Shown here: positions 24,854-35,322 of the stretch, piece after piece
How positions within the stretch are numbered: the stretch's first letter is position 1
How the letters are laid out: every line of letters begins with the position of its first letter
Source: Hydnum rufescens UP504
Taxonomy: Eukaryota > Basidiomycota > Agaricomycetes > Cantharellales > Hydnaceae
Direction of reading: 5' to 3'
DNA: 35,339 nt
NCBI GenBank assembly: GCA_014904985.1
Contig: MU129288.1
Coordinates: 1-35,339, forward strand
The notes under the pieces: generated by a model
Databases searched by the model: none
What the model saw: only the letters and a program-made list of their open reading frames with translations
Told to the model about the DNA's origin: nothing
Position numbers and translations under genes: made by a program

Positions 24854-25797
24854 TACAGCGATACTCATATCGATAGGGAAATTCAATTTTTGTGGCCGGT
24901 TTGATCCGGGAAGTTTTTATGCACTCAGCGGGTGTCTGGGGCCCATATGTAATTCGAGAGGTCATGTGCTTCACGGCAAACGCCGACCCCTTTGTTTTCT
25001 CATCTTAAATACACGTCTGCACTTTGCAAACCATGTCTGTCGCCAGACCCCGATGCTGTTGAAATGGGCGGTTATCGGCTACGGCGTATTCATATCACGT
25101 GCCAAATTGCGGCCTCCCCTTTCTGTGCTGGCCCACTCTAGGGCCACCCCCTTTTTTACTATATATCGTGTAAACCCCCACTGGTTTGTACCTCCGCAAT
25201 CGTACCCTGCACCGAGGTTCTTTTATCACACAAGATGCTACTCTGGTCGCCCCACTGGTAGCTGGCCTGGGATCCCTTCATTGTTATTTGAGTTGACCGG
25301 CTACTCATGCCGGTCACAAATGTTGGAGTTTAGGATTGGACGGCAGAATTAACGGTTTGGGCAACTGACCCCTATCTGTACGGAAGCAAGCGCGCCTACG
25401 GTATTTGGAAGACCGTTCATGGGCGTCTCCTAAGACCATGACGGGCTCCCTAGGTCTGTTTGCCTTGATGCTTTTCTTACTCCTATTTTCTCGTCATTTT
25501 TGTACCATTTTCTCTCATGTATCATGTGTATTTCTTCTCCTATCCTGTAAGCCATAAAACTGGCTAGTACTCACAAATGTCATTAGTGTGGTTTTCTTTC
25601 GCCCGCCCTCACTCCGCTCGAGCTTAAGCCAGAGCTCTCTCGTGCGAGGAACGCTTACATAACGTAACCTCGTTCAGTAACAAGCACAGTCATGGGGTAC
25701 ATAGCTCACATGCTCAATTCAAGTCTTCACGCAAATCTTCTTGGTTGTTGGATGGGCAACAAAATCAAACTTCCCTATCGATATGAGTATCGCTGTA
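24854..25797. mobile_element. MITE 2: TA-flanked inverted-repeat element, 944 bp
   Basis: Left end TACAGCGATACTCATATCG and the right end ATGAGTATCGCTGTA are inverted copies; similarity extends about 42 bp (ATAGGGAA(A/G)TT...TTTTGT). The interior has no transposase-like frame. Terminal TACAGCG resembles MITE 1's TACAGCAG, and both carry flanking TA, so a related transposase may have moved both. Confidence 0.75.
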
Positions 25798-26120
25798 ATG
25801 GCCTACATGGCCACCCCTCCCCTTGAATTCTCACAAAGACAATCTATATCACGTAATCAAGATTTAAAATTCCAACATACAACACAACAAAGAATGAACG
25901 GAATTTCATACAGGGAGGAAATCAACATAAGTTAGGGAACGAACTGACTCTGCCCTTAGGGGCTCACCCGTACTCCCCGAGCGTGCGAGGCTTTCAACAG
26001 CTTCTTGGGCCCACTGGGTCATTTCCCCAGACCAAAGTCGCTTGTCTTGCATAAAATCACGAGATCTCATCCTTGTCTAGATCGGTCTATCTTGTCCCAG
26101 CGCCTCCCGAGCCTCCAGGA
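25798..26120. other. 3' flank of the 26121-27409 gene
   Basis: No further gene seen; unique-looking sequence from MITE 2 to the stop codon. Confidence 0.4.
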
Positions 26121-27409
26121 TCACTGCCAGGCCGAAAGAAACCAGTTATCATCAGCATCCCGTTTTCGTTTTTTTCGGGTATCGCGATCAGAGGGTACTC
26201 GGGGAGGTGCCTTCCAGCCTTGATACTCCGGTGCAAAGGGTGGAAGAGTTTTTTTCTGTTTCTTCGCTAACTCTGCTTTATACTCAACGGCTTTCTTGGC
26301 GACACCGCGGATGAAGAGGAAGAGAGAAGCAGCCTGATCCGGGACATCCAGAGAGTACGTTTCCAGGTTATATATAAGGACCTGGACAGAGTGAAATAGA
26401 GCCCGCGTAAATACGCAGGGTTTTTACGGGTTATGTTTTTACCTTATTATGATTATGAGACCAAGTCGCCGCGTGCGTCGTGATCACCCCAGCGTCACCC
26501 TGTGCAGCACCAAACACATAGTGTTCGGGAAAACCGAGAGCCATCCGTTGACGGACTGCCGTGGCCAGATGGAAAGAAAGTCGGCGACGGCCCGTAGTTC
26601 CTCGCTTATACTCCATTACCCAGTGCAACACGAGGAGATCGGAACGGAACGCATCTTCTGCATTAAGGTCTATGGCAGTGATTTCATCTCGAACACGTTG
26701 GGGCAGACCGAAGGAAAAGTTTCTCATGTCGATGCACACGGCGAGGTCTGCAATTGCAGTAGATACTTGGACAGGCCTTGACGCGGGTAGACTGAGGGGA
26801 CATTCACACCTATAGAAGAGACTTGGTTCAAGTTTGTCTGTACGGTGTTGCTAGAGGGAGAAAAAAAACGACATGCATGTGGCGCATTACATTTCCTTCG
26901 GAGGCTCCAACGTTCGGAATACAAAGGAAATTAGGGCGTCAATGGGGAGTCGGAAATCCAACTCATTGGGCCTAGGGCTTCTCTCCATCATGAGCTGGCT
27001 TTGATGCTGAGAGAGCATCAGGATCAGGGGCAAACTCTCTCGGAATCGTAGGTTTGTGCGTGTCTCCTCCAACGAGAACGGGAATTGCATAAGGGATTCT
27101 TGTAATTGTAGGAACCGTGGATCACTTTCGCCTGGGACCTTTTACTAAATAATTAATATATCGTGACATGGGGTGTGGGAATAAACTCGCTTTGTCCTGG
27201 AGCCACGGGGGAAATTTCTTAGACTCGCTGATCATCTCCTCGGGCTCTGGACAATGATCCTCTGAGAGCAGAACATTGGCACCTTGGGACCACAATCTGA
27301 AGAGTTGACCATTCCCAGCGATCGTTGAGGCAGAATAATGTGGATGAGGGGGAATCAGAATCGTCTGCGAGGGCAGGGGTACCATGGGCGGTGGTATGGA
27401 AGACGACAT
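26121..27409 (-). CDS. Orphan protein with PD-(D/E)XK nuclease-like core
   Basis: Exons, minus strand: 27409-26891, 26809-26443, 26381-26121, with matching phases at both introns (81 and 61 nt); about 380 residues. An in-frame ATG 24 codons upstream (27481) is an alternative start. The first part is proline-rich. The core reads AFRSDLLVLHWVMEYKRG, then LSFHLATAVRQRMALGFPEH, YVFGAAQGDAGVITTHAATW. The D...(9)...EYK pattern followed by a helix and an FG.....G strand is the layout of restriction-endonuclease-like folds. The C-terminus is basic (RKKRKR, possible nuclear signal) and ends DNWFLSAWQ. Near 27135 the exon 1 frame slips by one base at an AAAA run (YLVK to ESDPRFLQLQES); a 40-nt intron with a weak donor is an alternative. 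Fold assignment is inference. Confidence 0.6.
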
Positions 27410-27483
27410 TCTCGTGCCAAGGCCCCAGTCTGGAATCTGCCGGCCCCGGACCGGGTCATTCCGCCCCGTCAGGTAAGTCATTC

Positions 27484-27830
27484 AGCAAAGACCACTTGGT
27501 CCCGTTTTCTAACCTTGCCTTTCTTTGGACATCGATATATATATCTATCGTTTCTAGTGAACCCATTTAAGTGCTTAGGTCCGCTCTCTGAAATTATCCC
27601 CTCAGCGGTTAGACCGAATTCTTGAGCGCATCGGCTAATACAGATTCCTGGCATCGCTGTTGAAATTGAGTGTTCGGCGTGCACGTGAAACTCATACCCA
27701 GGCGCCCAGGGAGACACTAGCCAATTCCCTTTCGGTATGCGCTTGAATCGTTTGGTTGAGAACACCCCCCTCCCCTCTAACTAACACCCTAAGCTGCCGT
27801 GCGTGTGGCGTCCAGGCTGACCGAACCATC
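27484..27830 (+). repeat. Repeat B, copy 2
   Basis: Direct copy of 23452-23850, with small indels. It starts about 3 bp from the upstream ATG of the minus-strand gene ending at 26121, so this gene's promoter lies within or beyond the repeat. Confidence 0.75.
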
Positions 27831-28493
27831 TTCATTATACACCTCGGGGCATAATCCTTGGGATGGGACCAGCTTTGCACATATAGGGTCTCTGCTAACC
27901 CGTTTCACAACAGACGGAGGGCAAGCAAGGCTGCCTCATGATCATCGCCACCCACCCCCCGGCTCATGTGCTGAGTCTCGCTTGCGGCGACACCTCACCT
28001 CCAGGTGCCAGTGGCGACTACTGCCTTTTTAAGCTTTAGCTTTTCAGTCCTCGCGGACCCCGCGGTAGATGAGAAATTTTCTTGGGAACCGAATTCTCAA
28101 CAGCCTGGAGTAGATTCTCCATTTGTGAGGCCTGATTGTAGGTCTCCACGGGCACTCAACGCCGGCACAGAGGCACATGGGGATGCACTCTTAAGATTAA
28201 TCTCCAGCTGCCTATAGCTCAATCCCAAAGGTGCTCAAGTACATGATTTGCTATGGCTATTACGCTTGGGTCCGCTCTACCCCTGATGATTGTCTATGAT
28301 ACCGACTTGTTTATCGATTCCCTTCCAACCATCCTAACCATCCTAACCATCAATCAGAAAATGCATCAGAAAGCCAGGGGGGTGAAATTGAATCCCGCTT
28401 CAAGGGCAGCAGCACTCGCAGGGGCAGCCTACGCGAAGGATCCAGCAAGGCCTTAGTTGTACTGTCACAGTCGACAAGGAAGGGAGTCCGAAA
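27831..28493. other. Gene-free interval
   Basis: No gene seen. AACCATCCTAACCATCCTAA-like short tandem words (CCATCCTAA repeated) occur near 28327-28350. Confidence 0.35.
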
Positions 28494-28592
28494 CTACGTA
28501 CAAATGATATCGGCGATGCAGGTTGCGCACCCGAGGCAGCACTCACAGCAGACGCAAGCCAGACAACAGGCCTTGCCTTGAACCGCATCCAT
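28494..28592 (-). CDS. 32-residue protein with ten cysteines
   Basis: ATG at 28592, TAG at 28494-28496. Cysteines are at residues 9, 10, 13, 15, 16, 18, 19, 22, 25 and 31. The start is MDAVQGKACC and the end CIADIICT. There is no signal peptide, and the composition (Cys with Ala, Leu, Ile, Val) suggests a membrane-attached, possibly palmitoylated microprotein like other tiny cysteine-rich fungal proteins, rather than a secreted one. A GTACGT donor overlaps codons 31-32; splicing to ACTAAG|GCC (about 28454) would replace the last residues with a slightly longer tail. It is too short for ordinary gene finders. The transcript leader may occupy 28593 to about 29000. Confidence 0.5.
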   Translation of the reverse strand: MDAVQGKACCLACVCCECCLGCATCIADIICT

Positions 28593-30227
28593 GTCCGGTG
28601 AGAAACGCTCCAACGGCAAACGTCGATGACGATGAGATCTTACCTGCCCCTCCGCCCCGCAGTCTCAGGGGTCCCCAAATGCTCTGTTTGGTCTCAATCT
28701 GCTCTGTCAGGTGGCTGGGACACTTCTGCAATGCAATCACAGAAAGTAAGTGACGGAAGCATGATCTATAACTTGCGAGACAAATGACCCATTGTTTTTG
28801 AAGTCGGCTGTAGATTGATAGCCATAGCGTTGGGCATAACGAGTATAGCGAAGGTAGTGTTTGCCCAGTGCACGTGTGAGAATGAGGCTGTGGGTATATA
28901 TATTGAATTTGGCCGCAGTAACTCTCATCCTTACCGCTAGCCCTAATAATGATATACGGCGGGGCCGTTGCTAAGTTACAACAATCCAGTACTGGAGGAA
29001 GCTTACCATACGCTTTCATTAACAACGTATTCGCAACGCCTACTAGACTTTGACTCTTAATTCAAGGCGCTTATCTCCAGCCTTGGCCACAATGCCACTT
29101 CAAACTCCAAGTGCACTACAACTACATCGATGACGGCTTAGAAAGAGCGCAAGGGGTTAGGTGCCCCGGGCCTAGACATGGGCGAATCGGGATGTGGAGC
29201 TCTGAATGTCGTCTTAATGTGAAAACCTGGCTCGTGCCGCTTTCCTCACGATCACCGAGCGCAGAGCCTATCCGAAAATTTCGCAGGGGTTCGTAGTTGC
29301 GAGGGGAGGGATTGTAAATCCGATGGCGGCGAGGGACTTGAACTTCAGGTTGCCTTCCAATGGAAAGAAAATGTACGAACTGGCTACTATGACAGAGCGA
29401 CAATGGGAGAAAGAAGACACCAATAGCGGGAAGCTGTTCGCATGTACGGAGAAAAACGATCCCCAAGAACAAGAACAAGAAGTATTCAATGCTTACTTTC
29501 GCTCGTATCCAACTCTCAAAGAAATTTGCGACCATCTCACGGGAAACCCACCTCGCGTGGATCGTGGGAGCTTGTCAAATTGCAAACACCATGTCGATAA
29601 GCAGGCGGCCTTCTGTTTCACTACTGGGTCAAATCGCAATCAGGCCGGTCTGGAAAACGCAAAGAACCGGAGAAAGATTCGCGTGTTCCAGAGGGTTTTG
29701 GGCATCGAGAAGGGCGTTATGCCTCGGTGGTGTAAGGTCATGACGGATTGATGAGAGGAGACTCAGGAGAGACATCGAATTCACGGTGTAAACAATTATG
29801 GAAGTTGTTACCAGCACGATCAGAAGCATATGGCCGCGCTTATGTATGACAAATTATCGAGTGCTAAGCGCGTGCGTCCATTGAAGAATGAGTCCGAGAA
29901 CAATTGGTACTGTATTGTAAAATTCAAAGCCACAAGCGCAGTGTTCCCTGTCCGAGGTTATTATCATTGGATCAGAATACTTGTCACTGGCCGGACTACC
30001 TAGCAGCGGTAGGAAAGATTACTCCACGTAATACCCGAGGCCCTACCGTGAAGCCGAGGGCGAGCGAGAGGGGTACCGTATTTTCCAGCAGTAGAACCAT
30101 GCCAAGGCCCGAAATCCCAGGCTGAAAAATATCGTAGGTGGTATCAGTTGCTCCAAGCGCTTCGTAAGAGCCACCGCCATCACGGTCGTAACATCCAAAC
30201 TGATACCCTCACGGTCGAGGCGTAGAA
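28593..30227. other. Long interval without a supported gene
   Basis: A plus-strand frame at 29323-29751 (142 codons, starting MAARDLNFRLPSNGKKMYEL) is the best open frame; it has no recognised motif and no clear promoter, and a minus-strand frame overlaps it. I see no repeat shared with the rest of the window. The right part (about 29900-30227) would hold the MED7 3' UTR. Confidence 0.35.
29323..29751 (+). CDS. Doubtful hypothetical frame
   Basis: 142 codons from an ATG, hydrophilic and charged (ERQWEKEDTNSGK, EKNDPQEQEQEVFN). No recognised family, no splice evidence. It may be chance; listed because it is the longest plausible frame in a 1.6-kb gap. Confidence 0.2.
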   Translation: MAARDLNFRLPSNGKKMYELATMTERQWEKEDTNSGKLFACTEKNDPQEQEQEVFNAYFRSYPTLKEICDHLTGNPPRVDRGSLSNCKHHVDKQAAFCFTTGSNRNQAGLENAKNRRKIRVFQRVLGIEKGVMPRWCKVMTD

Positions 30228-31392
30228 TCACCCGGCGGTACCAAACGCGTGCGTCTCTTCTGCCCACCTCCAAACCTGATCCAGATCAACGAGATCCCAT
30301 TCATCGCCAGCACGAGCGCCGAGGATGCCGGCAGCAGGCAAATCGCCGTCTATTGCCATGGGTTCCGCAGACATAACTGCTTCATCCGCAGACAGAGCTT
30401 TATCGATGATCCTCCGCTGCGCCTGGTCGCGATCGCCGCTGCCACCACTGGGAGAACCAATCTCTGCCGCGCGCAGGCGAAGCGTGGCTAGCGTCGCAGT
30501 CAGTGCGTCACATTTCCTGTCATCCCATAGTCTAGTGGTAAGAACATCGCATGGCGGGGACAAGAGAGACCGCGAATGAACGTAAACTGACGCGTGAATT
30601 GCTCTGGTTTCCTCCCGTCTCGCTGCAAGCTGGTTCTTGAGGGCGAGCTCCAAAGTACCTCGGGCCTACACCACACCCCAAAATACCATAGATCAGAAAC
30701 ATCTCAAGGAAACAAGGTCTCATATGCAGAAAGGGATGAACGCACTTGGATAGGTCGAAGCTCGTTGACCGCCGCGACCATGTTCAACGCCACAAGACCG
30801 ATCCAGTCGATATGCTTCGCCCACAGGGGCTCTTGAGGGACATCCGGAAGCATTGGGGGCGGCGGGATCAGGAGTGCCCCGACGAGGGAGTGATACTCCA
30901 ATAATAGTGTCTGAAGGAGTTTCTGCAGCGCAGGTCGATGATCTACAAGAGTACCTCAATGATGACAATTATGAGCAGAATGAGTATATAGATGCACATA
31001 CCTGTCCCTTTTGGATATAACTGCGTAACTCCACCTTCTTCCAACGTCGGATGCCTTTCTGGGATCTATAAAATCCAAAGCGATCAAAATGACATGAGCG
31101 AGCAGTTCACAAACCCGTTTTGCAAACGCACGAGCCAGAGATCCCCGAAAGTCTCATAGCCACCCTCTTCCACGATCCAATCCGCCCGAGGGGGCTCCAG
31201 TGTCGTCAGATCCCAGGCCGGGACCTGACTCTGGTCTGCCAGGACCTCGCGCTGCTTTTCGAGGGACAATTCATCATGGACAGAGGTATCCGTCCGTGCG
31301 CGAAGAAGACTCAGAAGAGCAAGATTTGTCTTTGTGTAGAGCTTGTACTGCGACGGTGGGGATGGGAATGGATTCACGATCTCCTCAGCCAT
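30228..31392 (-). CDS. MED7: Mediator complex subunit 7 (MED7)
   Basis: Middle-module subunit of the nuclear Mediator complex, linking activators to RNA polymerase II. Exons, minus strand: 31392-31132, 31065-31002, 30942-30746, 30665-30592 and 30531-30228. Family signatures: NPFPSPPSQYKLYTKTN at the start, SLEKQREVLADQSQVP, LEPPRADWIVEEGGYETFG, GVTQLYPKG, then NELRPIQ|ARGTLEL. All phases agree. The 60-nt intron 30532-30591 (GTCAGT...CACTAG) is divisible by three and its retained form is also open. After the usual MED7 end there is an extra tail of about 100 residues with DDRKCDALTATLATLRLRAA and an acidic WDLVDLDQVWRW stretch. Its promoter is the 3' end of repeat A copy 3. Confidence 0.9.
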
Positions 31393-31409
31393 GTGTACGT
31401 CTTATGTAA

Positions 31410-32018
31410 GGAGCTGTACCTCACTCGTGACATAACACTGTCGTTGTCACGCACGGCCGCACGAAATACATCAACTTGTAACGAATTCGAATATCACGCA
31501 TATTCATGTTGCCAAAAGATCTCTAGGCAGCCATCTAGCTCTATTCACACTCCCCCTCCAGCAATCCCCGGGCCCCGATCTAATCCCCCATCGTCGCTTG
31601 TGAGGAATTTCACCTATTCCATATCCACCCGTCTCTCCCCTCCCCTCCCCCGCTTGGAAACTATCCGATACTATACATCAGGATGCACAAAAATGACCAT
31701 CTTAAAAAGGCATTTGAAACGAACCTATATTGTCAAAGAATTCCTCTGGCACTGTCTGTCCTTCTCCCTTGTTCTCGACACTCGGTGGTAGTGGTGGTGG
31801 ACAATGGCGAGTGGATCGTGTCGGTGGAACGGAGAATAAGAAATGACAGAGAGGGAATGGATGACATGAAGCCTACCTGGCGGGGGGGAGAAGGAAGGCA
31901 CTCCAGTGCATCTCACGAGATATTCATTAGAACTTAATCATGCAGACGACATAAGGTACACAGAATTTACAGGAGAAAGAAGAGAAGAAACAGCAACAGC
32001 AATGATCAAGGGAAGAGT
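31410..32018 (-). repeat. Repeat A, copy 3 (MED7 upstream region), cut by the copia element
   Basis: Reverse complement of about 13050-13815, ending about 20 bp from the MED7 ATG. GGGCCCCGATCTAATCCCCC, CCATATCCACC, GGCATTTGAAACGAACCTAT and CTTCTCCCTTGTTCTCGACA all have counterparts. Similarity breaks exactly where the LTR begins (32019); the rest of this copy should lie beyond the copia element, outside the window. Confidence 0.8.
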
Positions 32019-32223
32019 TGTTAAGATATAAGTCTTTTAGAGAAAACAACACTATGATTTACCGAGTAAAATCTCGGTATTTATATATGAATACATGTTT
32101 CTACGGGGTTCGAGTATATACGGGAATAACGGATGTAGACGGGCCTATACGGTCCTGGACGGTCTTAGATCTTTCCGGAAGGTTCCGGGTTTATTCCCAT
32201 ATCGGGATGTATTCATTCCAATA
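32019..32223 (-). repeat. 3' LTR of the copia element
   Basis: Bounded on the minus strand by TATTGGAATG right after the polypurine tract and by ATCTTAACA at 32019-32027. A canonical TGTTGG...CCAACA-type LTR would begin TG; TA here suggests a G-to-A change. Inside is TATATAAATACCGAG near 32082, a possible TATA region. About 205 bp. Confidence 0.7.
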
Positions 32224-32232
32224 CTCCCCCTC
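32224..32232 (-). other. Polypurine tract of the copia element
   Basis: GAGGGGGAG on the minus strand, directly abutting the LTR and overlapping the pol stop codon at 32231-32233. It serves as plus-strand primer in reverse transcription. Confidence 0.7.
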
Positions 32233-35095
32233 AGACCGATGCCATTCCTAAGTCCGTCCGGAATTGTTCGAGTTTCGGGCGTGGGAGTGACTTTGTAAAT
32301 ATGTCCGCGGTCATTTCGTTTGTAGGGCACCAATGGACTGTCGCTATGCCTTGTTGTATTGTTTCCCGAATGAAATGAAATTGCACATCAATGTGTTTTG
32401 ATCGCGCATGAAATTGGGGATTTTCCGTCAGGGCGATCGCCGATTGATTATCAATGTGTAGTTCCGAAGGTCCGGATTGGGTAAAACCTAGGGCATCGAA
32501 GAAGTTTCGTAGCCATATTATTTGTTTTGTAGCTAAGGTAGCGGCAATATATTCCGCCTCCATTGATGATAGGGCCACGATGGACTGCTTCTTGGAAGTC
32601 CATGATATTGCTCCTCCGCCGAGTAAAAAGGTATATCCGGAAATTGATTTCCGATCAATTTCGTTTGATGCCCAATCAGCATCCGAAAATCCAGATATGG
32701 CTATGGTGGCGCTTCCCCTGCATTGATCGTATGTAATCCCCATGTCTTTAGTTCCTTGTAGATACCTGAATAGGTGTTTGACTGCGTGCCAATGTTCATT
32801 GGACGGATTGTGGGAAAATTGAGACAGGGATTGTATTGCGTAAGCAATGTCGGGTCGTGTTCCAATAGCGGCATACATCAAGGAGCCTATGGCTGCCCGA
32901 TATAATTCTGGGCACTCGAATTTATTATCGTCATTTGTCGGGTGGAACTGGATGGAAGCTGGTAGGGGAGTGACAGATGTTCCACTTTGGGACATGTTGT
33001 ATCGATCTAGGATTTTCCTAATATATTGACCCTGAGAGATCGTGATCGATTTCCTTTCTCGGTTTCTATTGATTTCAATTCCAAGTAATAGACGTGGTGT
33101 CCCCTGGTCCGTGGTCTCGAATTCGCGTCTGATTTCATCCTTGGCTGCGTCTAATTGCGCCTTTGATGATGAGATGAAGATGACATCATCTACCCAAATG
33201 GCAATTATATCGAATTCTTTGCCTTTGTGCCTTATGTAAACACAGTGATCATTCGGCAACCAGGTGTATTTTAAGGTGCCGGTTATGTAAGCATTGAATT
33301 TCGTGTTCCATTCTCGGCCTGATTGTTTAAGTCCGTAGAGTGTGTGGACCAATCGGGCAACTCTGTTCGTCCCATCTTCATATCCCTCGGGCTGTCGCAT
33401 GTATATAGATTCGTGTAGATCGCCATTTAAATATGCGCCCCTTATGTCCATTTGACCCATTTCAAGGTCTAGGATGGCGGCGGTAGCAATTAGATTACGT
33501 AATGAGTCCATGTGCATTACCGGAGAAAACGTCTGGTTGAAATCTTGACCGGGGATCTGAGTGAATCCCTGAGCGACTAATCGGGCTTTGAATCGTGATA
33601 GATTCCCGTCGACATCAAGTTTCTTTTTGAATGTCCAATGATTGCCGATTGCCTGTCGGTCCACGGGTAAGGATTCAAGTCTCCAGGTCCCTTTTTCCTG
33701 GAGCATTTGCAGTTCGCTTTGAATTGCCTCTTCCCATTGCGGCCAGTCTGGGGATTTCATTGCGTCCTTTAGTGTATTAGGCTCGTCAAATATTGACTTT
33801 TCGCCTGAAATTAATGACCTGACATGGTCGGTCATGTCACCCTCAGGGCTTAGTTCATCAGGTTTATTTTGTTGAGTGGGTACTATTTCCTTCCGCGTTC
33901 CTGGATTATGTAGTTTTGCGTAGTTAATTGTCTTACGCTCGCGCAAGCCACGGCGAGTGGGCAGCATCGGTTCCAGGGGTGATAATGAATTGTTTTGAAT
34001 ATGCGGAGAATTGGTATTGCGAGTCTCGGGTTCCTGGGGCTCCCCCTCAATTCGAGCATGTTCCGAGTCGGGATTAGAATCACCAGAAGGGATGGGGAGA
34101 TCGAGATCGACCTGGCTTGGGGTGTCGGGCTATTATTGAATTTGAAGTTCCGGGAAATTAAAAGTTTGTGGGTTTTTGGGTTGTAGTACCTAATGGCCCT
34201 TGGTCCCTCTTCAATGCCGACAAAAAAGAATTATTTGCCTTTGGGTCTAATTTCGATCGGTCGCCCTCGTCTAGGACCCATACGTCGGATCCAAATTCGC
34301 GGAGATTAGATACGTCTGGCTTTATACCCGTCCATACCTCCATCGGGGTTTTATTATGTAATGCCCTTGTAGGGCTTCGTGCTCGGATGTACGCAGCATA
34401 TGAAACTGCCTCCGCCCATAGGTTCTTAGGTAAACCTTTGGCGATTAGCATAGCTCGCACGATCTCGAGTAAAGTCCGGTTCAGCTGCTCGGCCATTCCA
34501 TGTTGTTGGGGTGAATGGGGCGCAGTAAATTTAGATTCTATTCCTTTTTCGGCTAACCATTTTTGGAGATCCTGATCAATAAATTTGCCACCATTATCAA
34601 ATTTAAATGCTTTTGGCAGTCAATTTAATTGGGTTTCGATCCACGCAACATAGTTTTGGATTTGTTGCCGTGCCTCCGACTTTTCCTTAAGGAATTTGAT
34701 GGTGATTCGTCTCGAATGGTCGTTGATGAATGATATGTAATACCGCGATCCTCCAATGGAAGCAGTTCTTGCTGGTCCCCACAAGTCAGAATGTGTGAGA
34801 TCGCCGGGTTTCCCGGCTCGGTTATCGCTCGATTTGGGAAATGATTGATGATGTAATTTGGCTTGAATACAAGCCTCGCACGCAAGATCTTGATTTGAAT
34901 CAGGATCAACTTTGATTCCCGTTACCATATCGGAATTGAATAGGGTTTTGAGCCCTGAGATTGACAGGTGGCCAAATCTCCAGTGGGCCTCTCCCCATGA
35001 GATCGGCGCTATAGAAGAAGGGTTAGGAGCTCCGATGACTGTCAAATCAAAATCTGGTTCAGCCAGTGTGTAGATAGGAGACTGTGTTTCTGTTT
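32231..35095 (-). pseudogene. copia pol polyprotein remnant (integrase, RT, RNase H)
   Basis: The largest intact piece starts before 33967 and runs to the stop at 32231. RT: NHWTFKKKLDVDGNLSRF, MDIRGAYLNGDLHESIYM, LYGLKQSGREW, and the catalytic IWVDD (usual YVDD). RNase H: SDADWASN, SWTSKKQSIVALSSMEAEYI. Upstream, 35045-34620 holds the GAG-pre-integrase zinc motif (WRFGHLS...CEACIQAK) and integrase THSDLWGP; the next piece has DNGGKF and the HSPQQHGMAEQLNRTLLE end of the core. Disruptions: an in-frame TGA at 34620-34622, a frame change near 34235 at a T-run, and another near 34120. DNGGKF replaces the usual DNGGEF. Not functional as sequenced. Confidence 0.92.
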
Positions 35096-35206
35096 ATTCA
35101 AATGGGTTGGTTCGCTTCGATGGTTGATCACTCTCTGCAAGATATGTATGTGTTTGTTGGAGAATGGAATGTGATATGGACTAGCAATAGTCAATGATAT
35201 ATCGTA
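35096..35206. other. Sequence between the copia break and the minisatellite
   Basis: No copia similarity and no gene seen. It may be the edge of another insertion continuing past the window. Confidence 0.35.
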
Positions 35207-35322
35207 GATGCTTATAGGAAGGCTTATACGTTGTATGGAATGCTTATAGAAAGGCTTATATGTGGAGGATGCTTATAGGAAGGCTTATACGTCTGGGATG
35301 CTTGTGGAAAGGCTTATACATG
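35207..35322. repeat. Minisatellite, about four 29-31 bp units
   Basis: Units begin at 35207, 35238, 35268 and 35297 with consensus GATGCTTATAGGAAGGCTTA followed by TACGT and a variable end. The last unit is the most diverged (CTTGTGG). The array may continue outside the window in degenerate form. Confidence 0.85.

Larger units (their letters stand above)
32019..35095 (-). mobile_element. Degenerate Ty1/copia retrotransposon, 5' part missing
   Basis: Order on the minus strand: GAG-pre-integrase, integrase, reverse transcriptase, RNase H, polypurine tract, 3' LTR. This is the copia arrangement (integrase before RT). Coding similarity stops near 35095 before any capsid region, followed by unrelated minisatellite sequence, and no 5' LTR is in the window. 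It is inserted in repeat A copy 3, upstream of MED7. Confidence 0.9.

Noticed and set aside
24450..25797. CRISPR-like or regulatory hairpin reading of the inverted repeats
   Set aside because: Only two inverted arms per unit with TA flanks and no spacer array; a MITE explanation fits and the organism is a fungus.
28640..28690. Minus-strand LRLRGG resembling the ubiquitin C-terminus
   Set aside because: Only six residues match; nothing before it resembles ubiquitin.
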